This document shows, in pieces, positions 1-6,507 of a DNA stretch of 7,594 nucleotides. This stretch comes from Sutterellaceae bacterium (lineage in GTDB: Bacteria; Pseudomonadota; Gammaproteobacteria; Burkholderiales; Burkholderiaceae_F). The stretch spans positions 1-7,594 of the forward strand of contig JAUNOJ010000076.1 of the NCBI GenBank assembly GCA_030531135.1, given 5' to 3'. A program made the translations under genes and the position numbers. Position 1 is the first letter of the stretch. The number at the start of each line of letters is the position of its first letter. The notes beneath the pieces were generated by a model that saw only the letters and a program-made list of their open reading frames with translations, made no database searches and was not told the origin of the DNA.

Positions 1-2509
1 AGACGATCGGATTTTCGGTCACGGCGTTTTTGACGGCAAACTGCACGTTCATCAAGCCCACGACACCCAAAGCCTTGGCCATCAATTTCGTCTGACGACG
101 CACTTCGACCAAGATGTCTTCGCGCAAGCTGTAGGGCGGCAACGAGCAAGCCGAGTCGCCGGAGTGAACGCCTGCGGCTTCGACGTGCTGCATCAAACCG
201 CCGATACGCACTTCGGTGCCGTCGCTGATGGCATCAACGTCCATTTCCACGGCGTCGTCCAAGAAGTGATCGAGAAGCACGGGACTGTCTTCGCTCACCA
301 CGATGGCTTCGTGCATGTAGCGCTGCAATTCCTTGGCGTTGTGCACGATATCCATGGCACGGCCGCCCAACACATAGCTCGGACGCACCACGATCGGATA
401 ACCGATTTCTTCGGCGGCCTTCAATGCGGCTTCTTCGGTGTGGCAGGTGCGATTCGGCGGCTGCTTCAAACCCAAGTCGTTGATGAGCTTCTGGAAGCGT
501 TCGCGGTCTTCTGCGCAGTCGATGGCGTCCGTGCTCGTACCGACGATGGGCACGCCCGCAGCTTCCAAAGCTCGGCAAATCTTCAAGGGCGTCTGACCGC
601 CGTACTGCACGATCACGCCTTCGGGCTTTTCAACGCGGCAGATTTCCAAAACGTCTTCCAAGGTCACCGGTTCGAAGTACAGGCGATCGGACGTATCGTA
701 GTCGGTGGAAACCGTTTCGGGGTTGCAGTTGATCATGATCGTTTCGTAACCGTCTTCGCGCAAAGCCATGGCGGCATGCACGCAGCAGTAGTCGAATTCG
801 ATACCCTGACCGATACGGTTGGGGCCGCCGCCTAAAACGACAATCTTCTTCTTGTCGGTGGGTGCGGCTTCGCATTCGTCCTGATAGGTCGAATACATGT
901 AGGCCGTCTTCGTTTCGAATTCGGCGGCACAGGTATCGACGCGCTTGTAGACGGGATGCACGTTCAGGGCTTCGCGCTTGGCGCGAACGTCGGCTTCCTT
1001 GACGCCCAAAGCGGCGGCAAGGCGCTTGTCGGAAAAGCCCTTTTTCTTCAAAAAGCGCATTTCTTCAGCCGTGAGCTCTTCCAAAGAAGTGCCTTCCACG
1101 CGCTTTTCGATGTCGATCAATTCCTTGATCTGAACGAGGAACCACTTGTCGATCGAAGTCATTTCGTGGACTTCGTTCACACTCATGCCGATGCGGAATG
1201 CGTCGCCCACATAGAACAAGCGTTCGGGACCGGCTTCGCAGATTTCGTGCACGATTTCTTCGCGATCCGTCGTCATCGGAGTCAAGCCGTCTTTGCCGGT
1301 TTCAAGACCGCGCAAGGCTTTCTGCAACGATTCCTGGAAAGTGGAGCCGATGGCCATCACTTCGCCCACGGACTTCATTTGCGTGGTCAAGCGATCGTTG
1401 GCCTGCGGGAACTTTTCAAAGGCAAAACGCGGCACCTTGGTGACGACATAGTCGATCGTGGGCTCAAAGGAGGCCGGCGTCTGGCCGCCCGTAATGTCGT
1501 TTTTAAGTTCGTCCAAAGTGTAACCCACGGCCAACTTGGCAGCGACCTTGGCGATCGGGAAACCCGTTGCCTTGGAAGCCAAGGCAGACGAGCGCGACAC
1601 GCGCGGGTTCATTTCGATGACGATCAAGCGACCGTTCTTGGGATTGACGGCAAACTGAACGTTGGAGCCGCCGGTGTCCACGCCGATTTCGCGCAACACG
1701 GCCAAAGAGGTGTTACGCAGCAGCTGATATTCGCGGTCGGTCAAAGTCTGGGCAGGGGCCACCGTAATGGAGTCGCCCGTGTGCACGCCCATCGGATCCA
1801 AGTTTTCGATCGAGCACACGATGATGCAGTTGTCTTTCTTGTCGCGCACCACTTCCATTTCGTATTCCTTCCAACCGAGAAGGGACTCTTCGATCAGAAG
1901 TTCGTGGGTGGGAGACAAAGCCAGACCACGCTCGCAAATTTCCAAGAATTCGGGCATGTTGTAGGCGATACCGCCGCCGGAGCCGCCCAAGGTAAAGGAC
2001 GGACGAATCACGGCCGGGAAACCGACCTTGGCCTGCACTTCAAGGGCTTCTGCCATGGTGTAGGCAATGCCGGAGCGAGCCGATTCCAAGCCGATTTTGT
2101 CCATGGCTTCCTTAAAGCGCTGGCGGTCTTCGGCCTTGTCGATGGCGTCGGGCGAGGCGCCGATCAATTCGACGTTATATTTCTTCAGAATGCCTTCGCG
2201 ATCCAAGTCCATGGCCAAGTTCAGGGCCGTCTGGCCGCCCATGGTCGGCAAAATCGCATCGGGCTTTTCCTTGGCGATGATGCGCTCGACCACCTGCCAA
2301 TTCAAAGGTTCGATGTAGGTGGCGTCGGCCATCACCGGATCGGTCATGATGGTGGCGGGGTTGGAGTTGACCAACACCACGCGATAGCCTTCTTCCTTCA
2401 AAGCCTTGCAGGCCTGAGCGCCGGAATAGTCGAATTCGCAGGCCTGACCGATAATGATCGGACCGGCACCGAGAATCATGATGGTTTTAATGTCTGTACG
2501 TTTGGGCAT
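1..2509 (-). CDS. carB: Carbamoyl-phosphate synthase large subunit, 3' end cut off by the window edge
   Basis: This is the synthetase subunit of carbamoyl-phosphate synthetase. It makes carbamoyl phosphate from bicarbonate, two ATP and ammonia channelled from CarA, feeding pyrimidine and arginine synthesis in the cytoplasm. The reverse strand is open from the ATG at 2509 to the window edge, giving 836 codons with no stop. The protein begins [17 protein letters not shown] and follows the E. coli numbering without gaps through the first ATP-grasp half: R129, R169, Q285, E299 and N301 are all present (MNPRVSRSS motif). An oligomerisation region follows, and the second half starts near residue 555 with [15 protein letters not shown]. 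The frame leaves the window within the second ATP-grasp domain, after [11 protein letters not shown]. The roughly 240 C-terminal residues, including the allosteric domain, would lie to the left. The start is 5 bp after the gmhA stop, which suggests translational coupling. Identity is essentially certain. Confidence 0.97.
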   Translation of the reverse strand, partial: MPKRTDIKTIMILGAGPIIIGQACEFDYSGAQACKALKEEGYRVVLVNSNPATIMTDPVMADATYIEPLNWQVVERIIAKEKPDAILPTMGGQTALNLAMDLDREGILKKYNVELIGASPDAIDKAEDRQRFKEAMDKIGLESARSGIAYTMAEALEVQAKVGFPAVIRPSFTLGGSGGGIAYNMPEFLEICERGLALSPTHELLIEESLLGWKEYEMEVVRDKKDNCIIVCSIENLDPMGVHTGDSITVAPAQTLTDREYQLLRNTSLAVLREIGVDTGGSNVQFAVNPKNGRLIVIEMNPRVSRSSALASKATGFPIAKVAAKLAVGYTLDELKNDITGGQTPASFEPTIDYVVTKVPRFAFEKFPQANDRLTTQMKSVGEVMAIGSTFQESLQKALRGLETGKDGLTPMTTDREEIVHEICEAGPERLFYVGDAFRIGMSVNEVHEMTSIDKWFLVQIKELIDIEKRVEGTSLEELTAEEMRFLKKKGFSDKRLAAALGVKEADVRAKREALNVHPVYKRVDTCAAEFETKTAYMYSTYQDECEAAPTDKKKIVVLGGGPNRIGQGIEFDYCCVHAAMALREDGYETIMINCNPETVSTDYDTSDRLYFEPVTLEDVLEICRVEKPEGVIVQYGGQTPLKICRALEAAGVPIVGTSTDAIDCAEDRERFQKLINDLGLKQPPNRTCHTEEAALKAAEEIGYPIVVRPSYVLGGRAMDIVHNAKELQRYMHEAIVVSEDSPVLLDHFLDDAVEMDVDAISDGTEVRIGGLMQHVEAAGVHSGDSACSLPPYSLREDILVEVRRQTKLMAKALGVVGLMNVQFAVKNAVTENPIV

Positions 2510-2514
2510 GGTTT

Positions 2515-3126
2515 TTATGCGCCTTTGTAGTTTTGCGGATCAAGATCGCGTTCGACGAGCTCGATCAAAATATGAATCACTTTGATATGCAACTCCTGCA
2601 CGCGATCGGCCCAAGCCCCCGCGGGAGTCACAACGGCAATATCGGAAAGTTCGACAATGGGCGAATTTGCGCGCCCCGTCAAACCGATGACTTTCACGCC
2701 CTTGGCCTTGGCGGCCTTGGCGGCGGCAAGAATGTTCTTGCTCGTGCCCGAAGTCGTGATGGCGATCAAAACGTCGCCGGCTCTGCCCATGGATTCGATC
2801 CAACGCGAAAACACGAATTCGTAGCCGTAGTCGTTGCCCACGCACGCCATGTGCGAGACGTCCGAAATGGCCGCCGCCCGATAGGGCGCTCGGTCGCTGC
2901 GATAGCGGCCGGTCATTTCTTCGGCAAAGTGCATTGCGTCGCACAAACTGCCGCCGTTGCCGCACGAGTAGACCGCGCCGCCCGCTTTTTGGCTGTCAAC
3001 GATCAGTTGCGCCGCGCGCGCCACATTAGCCATAGCGTCTTCGTTAGCCAAGAGCGCATTCAAAGCGCTTTTGGCTTCGGTCAAAGAAGCTTTGACGCAG
3101 GCGATTTTTTCAATTTCAGTCGTCAT
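2515..3126 (-). CDS. gmhA: Sedoheptulose-7-phosphate isomerase (phosphoheptose isomerase)
   Basis: This cytoplasmic SIS-domain isomerase converts sedoheptulose 7-phosphate to D-glycero-D-manno-heptose 7-phosphate, the first step towards ADP-heptose for the LPS inner core. The 203-residue length is close to that of E. coli GmhA. The phosphosugar-binding SCGNGGS loop is at residues 54-60. [14 protein letters not shown] follows with H66 and E70, then [13 protein letters not shown], the TTSGTS loop near 124-129, and [11 protein letters not shown] with Q177 and H185. These four residues match the zinc and catalytic set His61, Glu65, Gln172 and His180 of E. coli GmhA. That argues against the replication factor DiaA, a relative that lacks the MHFAEE signature. 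The gene lies 29 bp after carA and 5 bp before carB, so it is almost surely co-transcribed with both. The Shine-Dalgarno sequence is weak (GGAAAA about 10 nt before the ATG), so its translation may partly rely on carA. Confidence 0.92.
   Translation of the reverse strand: MTTEIEKIACVKASLTEAKSALNALLANEDAMANVARAAQLIVDSQKAGGAVYSCGNGGSLCDAMHFAEEMTGRYRSDRAPYRAAAISDVSHMACVGNDYGYEFVFSRWIESMGRAGDVLIAITTSGTSKNILAAAKAAKAKGVKVIGLTGRANSPIVELSDIAVVTPAGAWADRVQELHIKVIHILIELVERDLDPQNYKGA
2522..2526 (-). promoter_or_regulatory. Ribosome binding site of carB inside the end of gmhA
   Basis: On the reverse strand AAAGG lies 12 nt before the carB ATG. It is formed by the Tyr-Lys-Gly codons at the end of gmhA. 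The spacing is long but usable, and the overlap means ribosomes finishing gmhA pass directly over the carB initiation site. Confidence 0.4.
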
Positions 3127-3155
3127 CGGTTTGTTTTCCGAAAGAGTCCGGTTCT

Positions 3156-4340
3156 TTACTTTTTAGCCGCTTCAAGCATGTCGACGAACTTGTCGAACAG
3201 GCTTTCGATATCATGCGGACCGGGGCTGGCTTCGGGGTGCCCCTGGAAGCTCATGGCCGGTGCGTCGATAAAGCGCAAACCCTGCAAAGAGCCGTCAAAC
3301 AGGCTTTCGTGCGTGGGTTTCACATTGGCGGGCAATGTGGCGGCATCCACGGCAAAGCCGTGGTTTTGGCTCGTAATGGCCACGCCGCGCGTTTCCAAAT
3401 CCACCACCGGGTGGTTGGCGCCGTGGTGACCGAACTTCATCTTCAAAGTCTTGGCGCCGGAAGCCAAACCCATGATCTGGTGACCCAAGCAGATGCCGAA
3501 CAACGGAATCTTCTTGGCCAAGCACGCACGAGCAGCATCGATGGCGTAGGTGCAGGGCTCGGGGTCGCCCGGGCCGTTGGAAAGGAACACGCCGTCGGGA
3601 TTCATGGCAAAAACGTCTTCCACGGGCGTGGTGGCCGGCACAACCGTCACCGCGATACCGCGATCGACCATCAGGCGCAAAATGTTGCGCTTGACACCGA
3701 AGTCGTAAGCCACGACCTTGTATTTGAATTCCTTGGGGTGTTTAAAGCCCGGCGTACCTTCCTCGCCGTCCTTCAAGCCCCAGGTGCCTTCCTTCCATTC
3801 GTAGGGAGCGCTACAGGTGACTTCCTTGGCCAAGTCGCGACCGACCATCGAGCCCCAGCTTGTGGCGGCCTCTTTGGCCTTGGCGATTTCTTCTTCGGTC
3901 AAGGTGCCGTTTTCAGCCACGACAATGGTGCCGGCCTGAGCGCCCTTGGTACGCAAAATACGCGTCAGTTTGCGGGTGTCGATTTCGCACAAGCCCACGA
4001 CACCGGCTTTACTCAAATAACCGGAAAGATCGCCCGTTGCGCGGAAGTTGCTCACAACGGGGCTTTCGCTGCGGATGATGAGGCCTGCGGCGCACACGCC
4101 TCGGCTTTCTTCATCCTGCGAGTTGACGCCCGTGTTTCCGATGTGCGGATACGTTAACGTCACGATTTGTCCCGTATAGCTCGGATCCGTCAGGATTTCC
4201 TGATAACCCGTCATGGCGGTATTGAATACCACTTCTGCTGTCACCATACCCGCAGCACCCATGCTTCGCCCGAGAAAGACTTCTCCGTCGGCAAGCACGA
4301 GTGCGGCTTGGGCACGCGTGTCGGTGATGATGTTGCTCAA
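3156..4340 (-). CDS. carA: Carbamoyl-phosphate synthase small (glutaminase) subunit, probable TTG start
   Basis: CarA hydrolyses glutamine and passes the ammonia to CarB. With the start chosen here it has 394 residues, against 382 in E. coli. The N-terminal CarA domain contains [29 protein letters not shown] and [16 protein letters not shown] motifs. The class I glutamine amidotransferase domain begins near residue 208 ([13 protein letters not shown]) and carries LSNGPGDP, the nucleophile C284 in GICLGHQ, and H368 and E370 in [13 protein letters not shown], so the catalytic triad is complete. The frame could extend to TTG codons at 4358 or 4364. The TTG at 4340 is preferred because AAGGGGAG sits 5 nt before it, and it gives [20 protein letters not shown]. 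coli carA is also known to start at UUG. It is the first gene of carA-gmhA-carB and is preceded by a long structured leader. Product certain; start likely. Confidence 0.95.
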   Translation of the reverse strand: MSNIITDTRAQAALVLADGEVFLGRSMGAAGMVTAEVVFNTAMTGYQEILTDPSYTGQIVTLTYPHIGNTGVNSQDEESRGVCAAGLIIRSESPVVSNFRATGDLSGYLSKAGVVGLCEIDTRKLTRILRTKGAQAGTIVVAENGTLTEEEIAKAKEAATSWGSMVGRDLAKEVTCSAPYEWKEGTWGLKDGEEGTPGFKHPKEFKYKVVAYDFGVKRNILRLMVDRGIAVTVVPATTPVEDVFAMNPDGVFLSNGPGDPEPCTYAIDAARACLAKKIPLFGICLGHQIMGLASGAKTLKMKFGHHGANHPVVDLETRGVAITSQNHGFAVDAATLPANVKPTHESLFDGSLQGLRFIDAPAMSFQGHPEASPGPHDIESLFDKFVDMLEAAKK

Positions 4341-4345
4341 GGCAT

Positions 4346-4353
4346 CTCCCCTT
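4346..4353 (-). promoter_or_regulatory. Strong Shine-Dalgarno sequence of carA, decides the TTG start
   Basis: Reverse-strand AAGGGGAG ends 5 nt before the TTG at 4340-4338. It directly abuts an out-of-frame ATG at 4345 that reads ATG CCT TGA, which is too close to be served by it. The spacing therefore supports UUG initiation. Confidence 0.7.
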
Positions 4354-4355
4354 AT

Positions 4356-4378
4356 CAATTTCAATTGCTTTGAAATTG
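4356..4378 (-). repeat. Perfect 9-bp hairpin just before the carA Shine-Dalgarno sequence
   Basis: CAATTTCAA (4356-4364) and TTGAAATTG (4370-4378) are exact reverse complements around a 5-nt loop. In the carA mRNA this AU-rich stem-loop ends 2 nt before AAGGGGAG. It could protect the message, bind a protein or modulate ribosome access. There is no GC core or U tract, so it is not a terminator. Confidence 0.6.
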
Positions 4379-4508
4379 CGACTCGTCATTGCGCCGTCAT
4401 TTGCCGACCTCGCCTTCTCCGTCCGTGTTTTGAGAATTTGCCTGTCGTCAAAAGAGCTTTCAAGGTAAAGCAACACAATGCCGTCGACAATCAAAGACTG
4501 CGACAAAA

Positions 4509-4553
4509 CCCAAGAGCCGTTTGCACCTTCGTCTAAGGCAAACCGCTCTCGAA
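4509..4553 (-). terminator. Attenuator-like hairpin in the carA leader
   Basis: In the carA transcript AGAGC pairs with GCUCU (4545-4549 with 4513-4517). After a G-G mismatch GUUUGC pairs with GCAAAC (4538-4543 with 4519-4524), then after a 2-nt bulge CUU pairs with AAG around the loop AGACG. C-G and G-U pairs extend the base to about 4553/4509, and UUUUG follows immediately (4508-4504). The stem is long but the U tract is short, so termination efficiency is uncertain. Position about 70 nt downstream of the predicted transcript start fits transcription attenuation of carA-gmhA-carB, which is an inference. Confidence 0.35.
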
Positions 4554-4583
4554 CTGAAAACCGTTCATTTCGGACCAAACGCC

Positions 4584-4604
4584 TGTCGATCGTTTCCATC
4601 GACA
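4584..4604. repeat. Inverted repeat TGTCGAT-N7-ATCGACA near the carA transcript start
   Basis: Two perfect 7-bp arms (4584-4590 and 4598-4604) are separated by 7 bp. The site lies about 18-38 nt downstream of the predicted carA transcription start. It could act as a DNA operator or as the first hairpin of the leader RNA. The 7-7-7 geometry suits a dimeric regulator. Confidence 0.55.
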
Positions 4605-4628
4605 CACTTGTCCAAATTAAATCGTGTA

Positions 4629-4634
4629 ATTATA
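4629..4634 (-). promoter_or_regulatory. Candidate carA -10 element (TATAAT)
   Basis: The reverse strand carries a perfect TATAAT hexamer here, in the context GCGGGTATAATTACACG. No good -35 hexamer is seen 16-18 bp upstream (the best is AAAAGT-like), so the promoter may need an activator. Predicted start is near 4622, giving a leader of about 280 nt. Forward-strand TTGTCC at 4608-4613 and TATACC at 4631-4636, spaced 17 bp, form a weaker overlapping promoter that would face tal. Confidence 0.45.
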
Positions 4635-4702
4635 CCCGCACGCCATATGCGACTTTTTGCTTAGTCGAACTGAGAAAAGCACAGAAAAGTGCGAATTTTT
4701 GC

Positions 4703-4727
4703 CCCGACACAGAGCAAATTTGTCGGG
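4703..4727. repeat. Inverted repeat CCCGACA-N11-TGTCGGG upstream of tal
   Basis: Exact 7-bp arms (4703-4709 and 4721-4727) flank an 11-nt spacer. Only TTT follows, so it is a poor terminator. A regulator operator or a weak hairpin is more likely. Its half-site recurs as TGTCGGT at 4778-4784 and as ACCGAC at 4801-4806. Confidence 0.5.
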
Positions 4728-4738
4728 TTTGCATTACG

Positions 4739-4798
4739 CTCGAAAGTCCTTGGTGCAAAGTCCCTCAAAATATCGACTGTCGGTGCTAATCTTTCGAG
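4739..4798. repeat. Long-spaced inverted repeat CTCGAAAG-N44-CTTTCGAG around the tal promoter
   Basis: Exact 8-bp arms at 4739-4746 and 4791-4798 enclose 44 bp. Within this interval are a direct repeat AAAGTCC (4743-4749 and 4757-4763) and the palindrome CGACTGTCG (4774-4782). The right arm overlaps the candidate tal -10 element, a layout compatible with operator pairs or leader folding. Confidence 0.45.
4784..4792 (+). promoter_or_regulatory. Candidate extended -10 promoter of tal
   Basis: TGCTAATCT contains the TGn extended -10 signature (TG at 4784-4785) followed by TAATCT at 4787-4792. There is no clear -35. The predicted start near 4799 would give a leader of about 44 nt. The choice among several AT-rich candidates in this region is uncertain. 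Confidence 0.35.
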
Positions 4799-4825
4799 TT
4801 ACCGACCAAAAAACATTTTCAAAAA

Positions 4826-4829
4826 AGGA
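4826..4829 (+). promoter_or_regulatory. Ribosome binding site of tal
   Basis: AGGA, preceded by a run of A residues, lies 13 nt before the ATG at 4843. The spacing is longer than usual, but this is the only purine-rich motif before the start. Confidence 0.45.
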
Positions 4830-4842
4830 CGGCTTTTCAGAT

Positions 4843-5775
4843 ATGCAAAGCGAACTCGAGCAACTCAAATCCATGACGACAATCGTGGCCGATACGGGAG
4901 ATATCGATACGATTGCCCGGCTGAAACCCACCGAAGCCACCACCAACCCCTCGTTGATTCTCAAAGCCGTTGCAAGCGACGCCTATAACGGCATCGTCCA
5001 AGCGGCAAAAGCCGTCAACGAATCTGCCGCATTGCGCATCGACCGTGTTTTGACCGGTTTCGGCTGCCGCATCCTCGAACACATTCCGGGGCGCGTCTCC
5101 ACCGAAGTCGATGCAAGACTTTCTTTCGATACGCGCGCCACTGTTGAAAAAGCGCGCCGCATCATTGCGCTTTACGAAGCTCAAGGCGTCTCGCGCGAGC
5201 GCATTCTCATCAAAATCGCCGCCACCTGGGAAGGGGCGTGTGCCGCACAAATTCTGGAAGCCGAAGGCATTCACTGCAACATGACCTTGATTTTCTGTTT
5301 GGCGCAGGCCAAGGCCGCCGCACAAGCCCAAGCCACGTTGATCAGTCCCTTTGTCGGGCGCATCTACGATTGGTATAAGGCCAGCGAAGGCCCCAACTGG
5401 AACGAAACCGCCATGGCCGGCCCCAACGATCCGGGCGTTCAGTCGGTCACTGCCATCTACAAATGCTTGAAAGCGGCCGGCAGCCGCACGCAGGTGATGG
5501 GTGCATCCTTTAGAAACAAAGGCGAAATCTTGGCTTTGGCAGGCTGCGACCTTTTGACCGTCTCGCCTCAGTTGATCGGCGAGTTGTCGGAAAGCTTCTC
5601 TCCGGTCGTCAAAGCCTTGGATAGCGAAAGCTTGCGCCCCACCGCACCGATTGTGATTTCTCAGAGCGAATTTTTGTACGAAGTCAATCGCAGTGCGGTG
5701 GCCAGCGACAAACTCAGCGCCGGCATTCGCAACTTTGCCACCGATACCGAAAAACTCGAAGCGCTCTTACACTAA
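4843..5775 (+). CDS. tal: Transaldolase (TalB/class I type)
   Basis: Transaldolase moves a dihydroxyacetone unit between sedoheptulose 7-phosphate plus glyceraldehyde 3-phosphate and erythrose 4-phosphate plus fructose 6-phosphate, in the non-oxidative pentose phosphate pathway. The 310 residues fit the 310-320 of the TalB family. The Schiff-base lysine is K124 in ILIKIAATWEG. D17 in ADTGD, E88 in STEVDAR, T148 in CNMTL, S168 and R173 in ISPFVGR and S222 and R224 in GASFRN complete the active site, so the enzyme should be functional. The frame is open upstream to a TTG at 4657, but homology begins at MQSELEQLKSMTTIVADTGD, so the ATG at 4843 is the start. It is the first gene of a plus-strand group, 18 bp before a regulator gene, and is divergent from the carA-gmhA-carB group. 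Identity is very secure. Confidence 0.95.
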   Translation: MQSELEQLKSMTTIVADTGDIDTIARLKPTEATTNPSLILKAVASDAYNGIVQAAKAVNESAALRIDRVLTGFGCRILEHIPGRVSTEVDARLSFDTRATVEKARRIIALYEAQGVSRERILIKIAATWEGACAAQILEAEGIHCNMTLIFCLAQAKAAAQAQATLISPFVGRIYDWYKASEGPNWNETAMAGPNDPGVQSVTAIYKCLKAAGSRTQVMGASFRNKGEILALAGCDLLTVSPQLIGELSESFSPVVKALDSESLRPTAPIVISQSEFLYEVNRSAVASDKLSAGIRNFATDTEKLEALLH

Positions 5776-5793
5776 ACGCAATAAAGAACGACC

Positions 5794-6459
5794 ATGACTG
5801 AAAAAGCCCCTGCGCCTTACAAGGTTTTGATTGTCGAGCCCGACGAATACCGTCAGCAAAAGCACAAGCTCGACTTGATGCGCGATCCGGACTTTACCGT
5901 CACGGGTACGTTTACGGGAAAACGCGAGGCGGTGCTCTTTTTGCACCGCCACCCGATCGACTTTTTGGTGGTTAATACGTTGCTTTCCGACGGTAACGCT
6001 GCCGAATTGATTCGCACGACCTTGAAGCGCTATCCCGAAGCCTTGGTTTTGGCCGCGACCGACACCACGGAAGAGTCGACCATCATGCAAACGGTAACGG
6101 CCGGCGCCAACGGTTACGTGCTTTTGTCCGAAAACAAAACCGGGGTTGCTTCGTGCCTGAAACTGATGCTCTCGGGCGGCTCTCCCGTGAGTCCCACCAT
6201 TGCCCGCACGGTTTTAAGAACGTTGCAGTGCCGTGCGGAAATGCGCCGCACGACACCCGACAATTCGCCCTTGTCTCCGCGAGAACTCGACATCGTGCGC
6301 CTTTTGGCCAAAGGCATCAGTTTTCAGGAGATCGGCGAGATTTTGGCCATCAGCCTGCATACGGTCACCACGCATATCAAAAAGATTTACCGCAAGCTCA
6401 ACGTGCACTCGCGCGGCGAAGCCGTCTACGAAGCCAGGCACTTGGGACTTGTCGATTAG
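5794..6459 (+). CDS. LuxR/NarL-family response regulator with a degenerate, Asp-less receiver domain
   Basis: This is a 221-residue two-domain transcription factor. Residues 9-125 look like a receiver domain (YKVLIVEPDEY at the start, GANGYVLLSE near the end). Residues 159-221 form a LuxR/GerE helix-turn-helix (LSPRELDIVRLLAKG, then ISLHTVTTHIKKIYRKLNV). The phosphorylation site is lost: in DFLVVNTLLSDG the usual Asp position is N61 (codon AAT at 5974-5976). The second acidic-pocket residue is Pro (E15-P16), and the conserved Lys after GY appears to be Leu. The domain therefore probably does not follow ordinary phosphotransfer and may sense by ligand, partner or constitutive dimerisation. No histidine kinase is nearby. 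It starts 18 bp after tal, so it is likely co-transcribed and could regulate tal or the divergent region; that is an inference. The ribosome binding site is weak. I do not recognise a specific named orthologue. Confidence 0.88.
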   Translation: MTEKAPAPYKVLIVEPDEYRQQKHKLDLMRDPDFTVTGTFTGKREAVLFLHRHPIDFLVVNTLLSDGNAAELIRTTLKRYPEALVLAATDTTEESTIMQTVTAGANGYVLLSENKTGVASCLKLMLSGGSPVSPTIARTVLRTLQCRAEMRRTTPDNSPLSPRELDIVRLLAKGISFQEIGEILAISLHTVTTHIKKIYRKLNVHSRGEAVYEARHLGLVD

Positions 6460-6468
6460 ACGCAGTTT

Positions 6469-6497
6469 TTGACGATTGAAACAAATCCGTGCAAAAT
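6469..6497 (+). promoter_or_regulatory. Candidate sigma-70 promoter of ispB
   Basis: TTGACG (6469-6474, 5 of 6 consensus) is followed by 17 bp and CAAAAT (6492-6497, 4 of 6). The predicted start near 6504 is only about 4 nt before the ATG at 6508. The TTGACG also happens to provide an in-frame TTG that could be mistaken for the ispB start. Confidence 0.55.
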
Positions 6498-6507
6498 CCT
6501 CACCACT

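Larger units (their letters stand above)
4341..4842. other. Divergent regulatory region between carA and tal
   Basis: This 502-bp stretch has no convincing protein gene on either strand. It contains the long carA leader on the left, candidate promoters in both directions in the middle and right, and several inverted repeats. The pentamer TGTCG or its complement occurs eight times between 4443 and 4782. That is more often than in the neighbouring coding DNA, where it is itself fairly common, so the enrichment is moderate. Confidence 0.6.

Noticed and set aside
956..2530. A 524-codon forward-strand open frame opposite carB, with another at 164-835
   Set aside because: Both are exact codon-phase antisense shadows of carB. 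The gene uses no TTA, CTA or TCA codons in this stretch and few others that would give antisense stops. The translations are His/Gly/Phe-rich and resemble no family.
2515..3126. DiaA rather than GmhA
   Set aside because: The SCGNGGS, MHFAEE and QELHIKVIH motifs with all four metal/catalytic residues are GmhA-type; DiaA lacks them.
3213..4157. Forward-strand open frame of 314 codons opposite carA, and one at 2533-3429 opposite gmhA and part of carA
   Set aside because: They lie antisense to confidently identified enzymes, have low-complexity compositions typical of antisense frames, and have no sensible ribosome binding site.
4341..4364. Upstream TTG starts for carA at 4358 and 4364
   Set aside because: Neither has a Shine-Dalgarno sequence, and they would place AAGGGGAG inside the coding region. 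The 9-bp hairpin also overlaps them.
4679..4700. GCAC/GTGC hairpin followed by five T as a terminator before tal
   Set aside because: The stem is only 4 bp and the T run is separated from it by GAA, so it is too weak to call.
4478..4789. Small forward frames at 4478-4789 and 4213-4536 in the divergent region
   Set aside because: There is no ribosome binding site or recognisable protein, and they overlap the leader, promoters and carA antisense.
4657..4842. N-terminal extension of transaldolase to a TTG at 4657
   Set aside because: Family homology starts at MQSELEQL, and the extension covers promoter-like DNA and inverted repeats with no protein-like sequence.
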